Shown piece by piece: positions 1-7,102 of a stretch of DNA of 19,481 nucleotides (position 1 is its first letter; each line of letters opens with the position of its first letter). Below the pieces are notes generated by a model. The model saw nothing but the letters and a program-made list of their open reading frames with translations, was not told the DNA's origin and ran no database searches. The stretch lies in assembly GCA_900765115.1 (NCBI GenBank), contig CAAFQK010000078.1, positions 1 to 19,481 of the forward strand. Reading direction: 5' to 3'. The DNA is from an uncultured Collinsella sp. GTDB taxonomy: Bacteria > Actinomycetota > Coriobacteriia > Coriobacteriales > Coriobacteriaceae. Both the position numbers and the translations under genes were made by a program.

Positions 1-16
1 CCCCCCCCCCCCCCCC
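1..16. repeat. Poly-C homopolymer tract
   Basis: The window opens with 16 consecutive C residues, 32 bp past the stop codon of the leftward activase gene. The tract touches the window edge, so its true length is unknown. It lies outside any reading frame I can support. The bases just after it begin GTTTGTCTCA, which also occurs at 12282-12291 inside the 59-bp repeat elements. It may be a slippage-prone tract or an assembly-edge effect. Confidence 0.8.
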
Positions 17-48
17 GTTTGTCTCATATCTAGCCCAAAGCAGGCCAG

Positions 49-3000
49 TTACTTCTTAATGCCGCGTCCCAGGCGCTCAGCGACCGACGCCACGGCACTC
101 TCGTCGACCGAGCCGCAGCTCACGCAGCCATCGTGGGCACGCATCTGGCCGGTGACCTCGTCCATCGCGAGCGGCGCCACCTTCTCGAGCTTAAAGCCCT
201 TGCCGGCGCGCATGTTTTCCTTGGCCACGCTGATCATGAGCTTAATGCGGTTGAGCTGGTTGACCTCGGACGCGCCGGGGTCGTAGTCCACCGCGACGAT
301 GTTGCTCTCGGGATGCTGGCGGCGCAGCTCCTTGATCACGGCCTTACCCACTACGTGGTTGGGCAGGCACGCGAAGGGCTGCGTGCAGATGATGTTGGGC
401 GCACCGTGGTCGATCAGGTCGAGCATCTCGGCCGTGAGCAGCCAGCCTTCGCCCATGTTGTTGCACACCGAAAGCACCGTACGAGCCTTGTCCGCCATGG
501 TGCCAATGCGCTCGGGCGCCTCGAAGCGGCGGGACTTTTCGAGCATCTCCTCCACCGGCGCGCGCATCCAGTCCACCAGCTTAATGAGCGCCTGCATGCT
601 AGCGCGCGCCGTGGCAGAGCTTCCCAGCTCGTCTTTTTGAAGCTCGGCGTTGCTCATGGAGTACAGGAAGAAGTCGAGCAGGCCCGGCACCACGGCCTCG
701 CAGCCCTCGCGCTCGATAACGTCGACCACGTGGTTGTTGGCTGTGGGGTGGAACTTGACCAAGATCTCGCCAACCACGCCCACGCGCGGCTTGGTACCCT
801 CGCCCACGAGCGGCATGGTGTCGAACGCGCGGATGGCCTCGCGAGCAAGCTTGGTGTAGTTATGCCTGTTGAACTTAGGCGCCAGCTTGCGGGCGCGCGC
901 CATGTACTCCTCGTAGAGCGCGTTGGCGGCACCGGGCGTGGCCTCGTACGGGCGGCAGCGGTAGAGCATCTGCATCATCACGTCGCCAAAGAGCACCGCG
1001 TACACGGCCTGCTTGAGCAGCGCCGGCGTAATCTTAAAGCCGGGGTTGTCCTCGCCCAGCGCCACGGCCGAAAGCGAGATCACCGGGATCTCGGGGTGGC
1101 CGCTCTCGCGCAGGGCCTTGCGGATGAGCGCGATGTAGTTGGTGGCACGGCAGCCGCCGCCGGTCTGGCTGATAACCACGGCCGTCTTGGACAGGTCGTA
1201 TCGACCGCTCTCGATGGCCTCCATAATCTGGCCCGTCACCAGAATCGACGGGTAGCAAATGTCATTGTTCACATAGCGCAGGCCGGCCTCGACGGCGTCG
1301 TGATCGGTTGAGGGCAGCAGCTCCAAGTTATAGCCGGCACCGCGGAACACCTCTTTGACCAGGTCAAAGTGGATCGGCGCCATCTGCGGGCACAGGATGG
1401 TATAGCCCTCGTCACGCATCTGCTCGGTAAAGGGCGCCTTGGGCCATGCGGTCGAGGCGCTCTCACGCTGCGCCTCGAACGTGTACTTGCGGCTCGCGAA
1501 CGCGGGAGCGTCCGTGGAGGGAGCCACCGGCGCAGCATCACCCTGCTCGTAGGCCTCGCCCGCGGCCGTGGCCTCTGCCAGGCGCTCGGCCTCCTGGTCC
1601 TTGAGCGCTGCCATGAGCGAGCGGATGCGGATGCGCGCGGCGCCCAGGTTGGACACCTCGTCGATCTTGAGCACGGTGTAGATCTTACCGCTGGCCTCAA
1701 GGATTTCCTGCACCTGGTCGGTGGTCAGAGCGTCCAGACCGCAGCCGAAAGAGTTAAGCTGGATCAGGTCCAGGTCGTTGCGCATCGTCACAAAACGGGC
1801 GACGGCGTACAGGCGGCTGTGGTACATCCACTGGTCGACGACGCGAATCGGACGCTCGGGCTTCACAAGGTGCGCAAGCGAATCCTCGGTAAAGACCGCA
1901 AAGCCAAAGCTCGAGATAAGCTCGGGCAGGGCGTGGTTGATCTCGGGGTCGTTATGGTAGGGACGACCGGCGAGCACGATGCCGTGACCGCCGTGGTCCT
2001 CGACCCACTTAAGAGCCTCCTCGCCCATGGTCTGAATATCCTCGTGAAAACGCGCATCGGCCTCAAAGGCAGCGTTAACGGCGGCATCGACCTCGGAGCG
2101 CGTGATCTTGGGACCGCGCACGCGACCTCGACCGGCTTGGGCATCGGCCACGCGGTCAACAGCGAGCACCTGGTACAGACGGCGCTTGAGCTCGGTCTTG
2201 TCGTGATACGGCACAAACGGGTACAGAAACTCGATGTTCTGCTCGCGAATCTCGTCGATGTTGAGCGCCAGCGCCGTGGGGTAGCTCATGACGATGGGGC
2301 AGTTGTAACAGTTGCCGGCGGTCGGATCCTCCTTGCGCTCCCAGCGCACGCACGGCATCCAAATGAAGTCGACGTCACGGTCGATAAGGTTCATCACATG
2401 GCCGTGGCTCATCTTTGCCGGGTAGCACACGCTCTCGGACGGCATGGACTCGATGCCCGCCTGGTAGGTCTTCTTGCTCGACTGGTCGGACAGCTGCACG
2501 CTAAAGCCCAGGCGCGTAAAGAACGCGTGCCAGAAGGGATAGTTCTCGTACATGTTGAGTGCGCGCGGGATGCCGACGGTGCCGCGCGGGGCCTCGTCGG
2601 GACTCAGCACCTCGCGGTTAAAGAGCAGCTCATTTTTCTTTTTGAAGAGGTTGGGGGCCTCGGTCTTCTGCTTTTTGTGGCCGGCGCCCTTCTCGCAGCG
2701 GTTGCCGGTAATGAAGCGTCTGCCGCCGCCAAAGTCGTTAACGGTGAGCTGACAGTTGTTGGAGCAACGGCCGCAGCGGACATGCTTTTGCGTCACGGTG
2801 AGGTGCGCGATGTCTTCGGCCGACAGGATGGTCGAGGTGCCGTCGGCACCGGCGCGATCGCGGGCGAGCAGTGCCGCACCGTAGGCGCCCATGCAGCCGG
2901 CAATGTCGGGACGCACAGCATGAACGCCAGTAAGCTGCTCAAACGCACGCAGCGTGGCGTCGGACATAAAGGTGCCGCCCTGGACGATCACCTGGCTGCC

Positions 3001-4830
3001 GATCTCCTTGGGGTCGCGCAGCTTAATGACTTTGAACAGGGCATTCTTGATGACGGAATAGGACAGGCCGGCCGCGATGTCGCCCACCGTGGCGCCTTCC
3101 TTTTGCGCCTGCTTGACGCGCGAGTTCATAAAGACCGTGCAGCGGCTGCCCAGGTCGACGGGGGACTTGGCATGGATGGCGGCATCGGCGAACGCGCGGA
3201 CGTCCATGTTCATAGAGACGGCGAAGCTCTCGATAAAGCTGCCGCAGCCCGACGAGCAGGCCTCGTTAAGCATGATGTGCTCGATAACGCCGTCCTTGAC
3301 GCGCAGGCACTTCATGTCCTGGCCGCCGATGTCCAGGATAAACTCGACGCCGGGCAGGAACGCCTTGGCGCCGCGCAGGTGCGCGACGGTCTCGATCTCT
3401 CCGGAATCGGCCTTGAGGGCCTCGATAAGCAGCGCCTCGCCGTAGCCCGTGGTGGTCACGTGGCCAATGGTGCAGCCGGCGGGGATGTGGTTGTAGAAAT
3501 CGGCCATGATGACCTTGGCCGTGCCCAAGATGTCGCCGTTGTTGTTGCCGTACCAGGTGTGCAGCAGCTGGCCGTCCTCGCCCACGAGCGCGGCCTTCAT
3601 GGTGGTGGAGCCGGCGTCGATGCCGATGAACACGCGGCCGGTGTAGCCGTCGAGCTTGCCCTTGGGGACGACCTCAGTGTCGTGGCGGGTTTTGAACTCA
3701 GCAAAATCCTCGTCGGTGGCAAAGAGCGGATCCAGACGCTCGACCTCGGCACCCTGCGTGTCACCCAGGGCATCGATGGCCTCGATGAGCTGCGGGAACG
3801 TGCTGAGCTTGTTGGACTCGTGCGCCATGGCGGCGCCGCTCGCCACAAACAGGTGAGCGTTTTGGGGCACGATGCGGTGTTCCTCGTCCAGGTTGAGCGT
3901 GAGGTAGAAGCGGTGGCGCAGCTCGGAGAGGTACTGCAGCGGGCCGCCCAGGAACGCGACGTTGCCGCGGATGGGACGGCCGCACGCCAGACCCGAGATG
4001 GTCTGGGTCACGACGGCCTGGAAGATGGAAGCGGCCACGTCCTCGGGGCGGGCACCCTCGTTGAGCAGCGGCTGGACGTCGGTCTTGGCAAAGACGCCGC
4101 AGCGGCTGGCGATGGGATAGATGGTAGTGGCGTTGGCCGCGAGTTCGTTAAGGCCGCTGGCGTCGGTGTGCAGCAGAGTGGCCATCTGGTCGATGAACGC
4201 GCCCGTGCCGCCGGCGCAGGTGCCGTTCATGCGCTGCTCGATGCCGTTGTCGAAGTAAATGATCTTGGCGTCCTCGCCGCCCAGCTCGATGGCAACATCG
4301 GTGGCCGGGATAAGGGTCTCGACGGCGCGTTTGCTGGCGATGACCTCCTGGACAAACTCCAGGTCGAGCCACTGGGACAGCAGCAGGCCGCCCGAGCCGG
4401 TAATGGCGCAGGTCATTTGGGCAGCCGGCAGCACGGTCGCAGCGCCCTCGAACAGGTCGCGGGCGCAGGCACGGACGTCGGTGTGGTGGCGCTGGTACTT
4501 GGCGTAAACGATTTGGTTGTCGTCGTTGAGCACGGCGAGCTTAACGGTGGTGGAGCCCACGTCGATGCCCAGGTGCAGGTTGCCACGAGCGTTCTCGGGG
4601 TTGAAGATCGCGCCTTCGGGGGCGTGGGCGGCGGCTACGGGCTCAGCGGCGGTAGCGGGCTCGCTGGCGACGGACGTCTCCCCTGCCGCGTTCTTGGCAT
4701 CGGCAACTGCCTCGGCAACTTTCTCGGCAGCCGCGGTCGCGGCCTTCTGCGCGGCGTCCACCACGGCGGGCGCGGCCTCGCGCGCGGCAGCGACCATACG
4801 GTCCTTGATGCCCTCGACGAGTTTGCTCAT
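49..4830 (-). CDS. Acyl-CoA dehydratase activase / 2-hydroxyacyl-CoA dehydratase fusion protein
   Basis: Very large (1593 aa) cytoplasmic Fe-S protein of the BcrAD/BadFG/HgdC activase family. Two ASKHA ATPase domains lie in tandem: first about 84-340 (GIDVGSTTVK at 88-97, GGEDAK 184-189, CAGGTGAF 205-212), second about 400-655 (GIDAGSTTMK 403-412, GGQDMK 502-507, CSSGCGSF 525-532). Then come a CxxCxxxxC cluster (686-694), a DUF2229/HgdB-like part with CYPAK (802-806), C827, C841 and C844, a second CYP site (1192-1194), GGGC (1224-1227) and a terminal CVSC (1569-1572). Known family members use ATP to drive electron transfer to dehydratases that make enoyl-CoA from 2-hydroxyacyl-CoA; the substrate of these long fusions is not known to me. 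Residues 1-75 are Ala-rich and helical. ATG has a clear AGGAGA ribosome site inside the end of the TetR gene, so the two are probably co-transcribed. Confidence 0.9.
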   Translation of the reverse strand: MSKLVEGIKDRMVAAAREAAPAVVDAAQKAATAAAEKVAEAVADAKNAAGETSVASEPATAAEPVAAAHAPEGAIFNPENARGNLHLGIDVGSTTVKLAVLNDDNQIVYAKYQRHHTDVRACARDLFEGAATVLPAAQMTCAITGSGGLLLSQWLDLEFVQEVIASKRAVETLIPATDVAIELGGEDAKIIYFDNGIEQRMNGTCAGGTGAFIDQMATLLHTDASGLNELAANATTIYPIASRCGVFAKTDVQPLLNEGARPEDVAASIFQAVVTQTISGLACGRPIRGNVAFLGGPLQYLSELRHRFYLTLNLDEEHRIVPQNAHLFVASGAAMAHESNKLSTFPQLIEAIDALGDTQGAEVERLDPLFATDEDFAEFKTRHDTEVVPKGKLDGYTGRVFIGIDAGSTTMKAALVGEDGQLLHTWYGNNNGDILGTAKVIMADFYNHIPAGCTIGHVTTTGYGEALLIEALKADSGEIETVAHLRGAKAFLPGVEFILDIGGQDMKCLRVKDGVIEHIMLNEACSSGCGSFIESFAVSMNMDVRAFADAAIHAKSPVDLGSRCTVFMNSRVKQAQKEGATVGDIAAGLSYSVIKNALFKVIKLRDPKEIGSQVIVQGGTFMSDATLRAFEQLTGVHAVRPDIAGCMGAYGAALLARDRAGADGTSTILSAEDIAHLTVTQKHVRCGRCSNNCQLTVNDFGGGRRFITGNRCEKGAGHKKQKTEAPNLFKKKNELLFNREVLSPDEAPRGTVGIPRALNMYENYPFWHAFFTRLGFSVQLSDQSSKKTYQAGIESMPSESVCYPAKMSHGHVMNLIDRDVDFIWMPCVRWERKEDPTAGNCYNCPIVMSYPTALALNIDEIREQNIEFLYPFVPYHDKTELKRRLYQVLAVDRVADAQAGRGRVRGPKITRSEVDAAVNAAFEADARFHEDIQTMGEEALKWVEDHGGHGIVLAGRPYHNDPEINHALPELISSFGFAVFTEDSLAHLVKPERPIRVVDQWMYHSRLYAVARFVTMRNDLDLIQLNSFGCGLDALTTDQVQEILEASGKIYTVLKIDEVSNLGAARIRIRSLMAALKDQEAERLAEATAAGEAYEQGDAAPVAPSTDAPAFASRKYTFEAQRESASTAWPKAPFTEQMRDEGYTILCPQMAPIHFDLVKEVFRGAGYNLELLPSTDHDAVEAGLRYVNNDICYPSILVTGQIMEAIESGRYDLSKTAVVISQTGGGCRATNYIALIRKALRESGHPEIPVISLSAVALGEDNPGFKITPALLKQAVYAVLFGDVMMQMLYRCRPYEATPGAANALYEEYMARARKLAPKFNRHNYTKLAREAIRAFDTMPLVGEGTKPRVGVVGEILVKFHPTANNHVVDVIEREGCEAVVPGLLDFFLYSMSNAELQKDELGSSATARASMQALIKLVDWMRAPVEEMLEKSRRFEAPERIGTMADKARTVLSVCNNMGEGWLLTAEMLDLIDHGAPNIICTQPFACLPNHVVGKAVIKELRRQHPESNIVAVDYDPGASEVNQLNRIKLMISVAKENMRAGKGFKLEKVAPLAMDEVTGQMRAHDGCVSCGSVDESAVASVAERLGRGIKK

Positions 4831-4841
4831 TGTTTCTCCTC

Positions 4842-5552
4842 TTAGTTGTTGGACTCGACGACTGCGGCGGTGTCGGCCGCGTCCTCGAGCTGCAGGTTCA
4901 ATAGCTTCATGCCGTATTCCGGCACGTTGATATCGATGGGTTGGCCATACAGGTCACCAGGGCGCACAAAAGCGAGCACCGTCATAATGCGCGCCATGGC
5001 CTCGGGCGATTCGGTAAGCCCACGCTCAAACCAGCGCTGAATCATGCCGACCTCGGCACTCACGACGTAGGTGACGTAGTAGTCAAAGAACGTGCCCAGC
5101 GCCAGGCCCAAAATGCCCGTCTGCGCACGCGGCACCACAGCCTCACGCGCGGTATCGATGATCTTTTTAATAAAGGCGGGGTCGCCGCCAGGGCCTAGCA
5201 GGGCACCAATAAGATCGCGATTTGCCGCAAGATAGCGCAGCAGCTCAACTGAGCCGGGCGCCGGTTCGAGCTCGTCGATGTTACGGTAAAGATCGGGCAG
5301 CTGAGCTGCGGTGATGAGCTCCACGCGCTCACGAATCTCAGCCAACAGGCCGTCCTCAATCTGGTTGATAAAGTCGGGAATATCGCGGTAGTGCGAATAG
5401 AACGTACGGCGCGTAAGACCGGCACGCTCGGTGAGCGACGCGACGTTAATGCGCGAAAGGTCGCCGCTTTCGGCAAGCTCGCTGGCAAGTGCCTGGCGAA
5501 GGGCACGCTGCGAGCGAAGGGACCGGCGGTCGCATTTCTCAAGCTGGGACAA
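4842..5552 (-). CDS. TetR/AcrR-family transcriptional regulator
   Basis: Protein of 236 aa with an N-terminal TetR helix-turn-helix at about 34-58 (SLTERAGLTRRTFYSHYRD) and a helical ligand-binding C-terminal region. The start is TTG at 5552, preceded by AAGGAGG four bases upstream; no better in-frame ATG or GTG is nearby. Its stop is 11 bp before the start of the large activase gene, so it most likely controls that gene and itself. Upstream, at 5575-5618, lie inverted TGTGC/GCACA repeats that are good candidate operators. The inducer cannot be read from the sequence; a CoA thioester or hydroxyacid linked to the activase pathway is a guess. Confidence 0.9.
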   Translation of the reverse strand: MSQLEKCDRRSLRSQRALRQALASELAESGDLSRINVASLTERAGLTRRTFYSHYRDIPDFINQIEDGLLAEIRERVELITAAQLPDLYRNIDELEPAPGSVELLRYLAANRDLIGALLGPGGDPAFIKKIIDTAREAVVPRAQTGILGLALGTFFDYYVTYVVSAEVGMIQRWFERGLTESPEAMARIMTVLAFVRPGDLYGQPIDINVPEYGMKLLNLQLEDAADTAAVVESNN

Positions 5553-5574
5553 GCGTCCTCCTTGTTACTCAGCC

Positions 5575-5618
5575 TGTGCGCTATTGCACAGTGCGAGTAT
5601 TATTGCACACCGTGTGCA
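5575..5618 (-). promoter_or_regulatory. Candidate TetR operator region
   Basis: Two inverted repeats lie just upstream of the TetR start: TGTGC-6 nt-GCACA at 5575-5590, and a 15-bp palindrome with 7-bp arms, TGCACACCGTGTGCA, at 5604-5618. The nonamer TATTGCACA occurs twice, 19 bp apart (5582-5590 and 5601-5609). Position, symmetry and shared half-site fit autoregulation by the TetR protein. Binding is inferred. An AT-rich stretch between the two sites (5596-5604) could be the -10 region, but I cannot place a convincing -35. Confidence 0.55.
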
Positions 5619-5643
5619 TCAACACGTAAAGGCAATATTTTGG

Positions 5644-5673
5644 ATGTGACGAAGGGGCAGTCCTTTGTCACAT
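5644..5673 (-). terminator. REP-like hairpin after HAD phosphatase gene
   Basis: A 30-bp hairpin begins at the stop codon of the HAD gene. Seven bp (ATGTGAC/GTCACAT) pair, then one mismatch, then four bp (AAGG/CCTT) around a 6-nt loop. There is no good T-run on either side, so it is a weak factor-independent terminator at best. Its core resembles the palindrome at 12455-12490, so it may instead be a dispersed repeat. Confidence 0.45.
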
Positions 5674-6536
5674 TATTCGATGACGGCGCGGGAGTTTTGC
5701 TTGTGCATGGTGGCGAGCATGTGTTTGGGAACGGCGTGGACCATGCAGCTGCCGATAGTCGCGCTCGCGGCGGCCTTAGCTGCATCACTACCGTTTTTGG
5801 TCGCGTAGCTGTGGCGGAAACGCTTGAGCATGGCAATGTCGTTACCGCCGTCGCCGTAAACCGCGACCTCGTCCTCGGCAATACCGTAGTAGCCCGCCAG
5901 CCAGGCCACGCTCTCGCCCTTGTTGCACGCCACGTCCGTGATCTCGAACATCACCGGATCGAACGGCGCGTTGACCACGCGGTCCGAGCGCTCGGCAAGA
6001 TACGCTTTAAGGTCGCGCTCCAGCTCGGGCGAGGTCACGCGGCAGTTGATCTTGCACACATCGTGGCGCAGGATGTCACCGATCGACTGGTCGAAATACT
6101 GTTCCTCGTGATACCCGCCACGCGCGCGCATGCCGCGCATCACGATGCGCTTGATAGGGCTGTCCTTCTTAAAGCCCGCCTGGTGCATCTCGAACGAACC
6201 GCTCGAAAACATGCCGTCGGGCGTGGAGCAGTCGAAGCAAATGTCCGGGAACGCCTTGAGCAGCTCCTCGGTAACCTGCGGGTCGATGGTCCAGGTCTTG
6301 AGCACCTCGCCATGACTGTCGCGCACGATGGAGCCGTTAGAGCAGCAGGCATCAAGTGCCAGACCTGTAAAGCCATGTTCACCGATCGGCAACGTCGAGC
6401 GCCCGGTCGCGGGAACCACATGCAGGCCGGCCTCGGTCAGCTCGCGAATGGCACGGCGGATGGTCCCGTCTGCCTCGTGCAGGGCATTCAACAGCGTTCC
6501 GTCTAAGTCACTCGCAAACATCTTGATCATGGGCAT
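5673..6536 (-). CDS. Cof-type HAD-superfamily phosphatase (HAD-IIB)
   Basis: Soluble phosphohydrolase of 287 aa. Motif I DLDGTLL (residues 10-16) supplies the aspartyl nucleophile and the acid/base Asp12. Motif II is the ATGRS stretch near residue 47, and motif IV GDGGNDIAML lies near the C-terminus, preceded by a Lys in KGESVAWL. The large cap between motifs II and III is typical of Cof/IIB enzymes that dephosphorylate sugar phosphates or flavin and pyridoxal phosphates; the substrate is not predictable. I start at ATG 6536 (MPMIKMFASD), with AAGGAG four bases upstream; ATG 6530 is a close alternative. The frame stays open 45 bases further upstream, but those residues are not HAD-like and lack a ribosome site. 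Confidence 0.88.
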   Translation of the reverse strand: MPMIKMFASDLDGTLLNALHEADGTIRRAIRELTEAGLHVVPATGRSTLPIGEHGFTGLALDACCSNGSIVRDSHGEVLKTWTIDPQVTEELLKAFPDICFDCSTPDGMFSSGSFEMHQAGFKKDSPIKRIVMRGMRARGGYHEEQYFDQSIGDILRHDVCKINCRVTSPELERDLKAYLAERSDRVVNAPFDPVMFEITDVACNKGESVAWLAGYYGIAEDEVAVYGDGGNDIAMLKRFRHSYATKNGSDAAKAAASATIGSCMVHAVPKHMLATMHKQNSRAVIE

Positions 6537-6571
6537 GCCTCTCCTTCGTCTGCACGATATTGTAGACGAGA

Positions 6572-6601
6572 ACGGGCGCACCCCAAGAGAGGCACGCCCG
6601 T
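6572..6601 (-). terminator. Hairpin downstream of glnK
   Basis: ACGGGCG (6572-6578) pairs with CGCCCGT (6595-6601) and the stem extends imperfectly inward. It lies 16 bp past the P-II stop and before the HAD start. On the minus strand it is followed by TCTCGTCTAC, not a strong T-run, so termination would be partial or factor-aided. Confidence 0.45.
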
Positions 6602-6617
6602 CAGGCGAAAGATTGTC

Positions 6618-6956
6618 CTACACCGCGGCGGGGCCGTGTTCGCCGGTACGGATGCGGATAACTTCCTCGACCGGTTCGACCCAAATCTTGCCGTCTCCAA
6701 CGGCACCGGTGCGAGCGGCGTTGCAGATGATGTCGACAATGCCATCGACGTGCTCATCGGCGCAAATAAGGGTGAACTGTACCTTAGGGATCGTGTTGAC
6801 AAGTAACTCGTTGCCGCGCACGTATTCCTTCCAGCCATGCTGCGCGCCGCAGCCCTGCACCTGGTTGATAGTCATACCGCGAACATCAGCAGCAAACAGC
6901 GCATCTTTAAGAACCTCAAGCTTCTCGGCACGAACGATCGCCGTAATCTTCTTCAT
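6618..6956 (-). CDS. glnK: P-II nitrogen regulatory protein (GlnB/GlnK family)
   Basis: Full-length P-II protein (112 aa) that normally forms a trimer, senses ATP/ADP and 2-oxoglutarate, and docks its T-loop into AmtB. The start MKKITAIV, Q39, K58, GDGKI and the C-terminal VIRIRTGE all align with E. coli GlnB without gaps. In the T-loop (37-55, GAQHGWKEYVRGNELL) position 51 is Leu, not the Tyr that is uridylylated in proteobacteria or adenylylated in actinobacteria; the nearest Tyr is at 45. Regulation by nucleotidylation at that site is therefore unlikely. The gene follows amt in the same direction, with a 146-bp gap holding a 100-bp palindrome. The ribosome site is GAGAGG, eight bases before ATG. 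I use glnK because of the amt linkage. Confidence 0.92.
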   Translation of the reverse strand: MKKITAIVRAEKLEVLKDALFAADVRGMTINQVQGCGAQHGWKEYVRGNELLVNTIPKVQFTLICADEHVDGIVDIICNAARTGAVGDGKIWVEPVEEVIRIRTGEHGPAAV

Positions 6957-7001
6957 AGTGAATTCCTCTCAATAATCAACGTATCCCTTTACATGAGACG
7001 C

Positions 7002-7101
7002 GGGTTTCCCAGGTGCCGCAGATTGGGTTGAAAGAGGAGCGCCGCGTACTTTTGTACGCAAGCGACGGTTTGAAACCCAAGGTGCGGTGCCTGGGGAAGC
7101 C
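7002..7101. repeat. 100-bp imperfect palindrome between amt and glnK
   Basis: An inverted repeat centred exactly at 7051.5. The first 32 positions of each arm pair at 24 sites (conserved blocks CCCAGG, CCGCA and TTGGGTT against their complements), and the tip is GCGTAC-4 nt-GTACGC (7044-7049/7054-7059). In all, 31 of 50 positions are complementary. The right edge is one base from the amt stop codon. It could be a transcript-processing or attenuation structure that sets the amt:glnK ratio, or a dispersed miniature element. Confidence 0.7.
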
Positions 7102-7102
7102 G

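Noticed and set aside
1369..4845. 1158-codon open frame on the plus strand, plus a 392-codon one at 133-1311
   Set aside because: They lie antisense to the activase gene, whose GC-rich codon use removes stops in the opposing frame. The translations are low-complexity His/Arg/Gly/Ala-rich and match no family, while the minus-strand protein has many conserved motifs.
5391..6506. 371-codon plus-strand frame across the TetR and HAD genes
   Set aside because: It spans two real minus-strand genes and their intergenic region, has no ribosome site and no recognisable domain.
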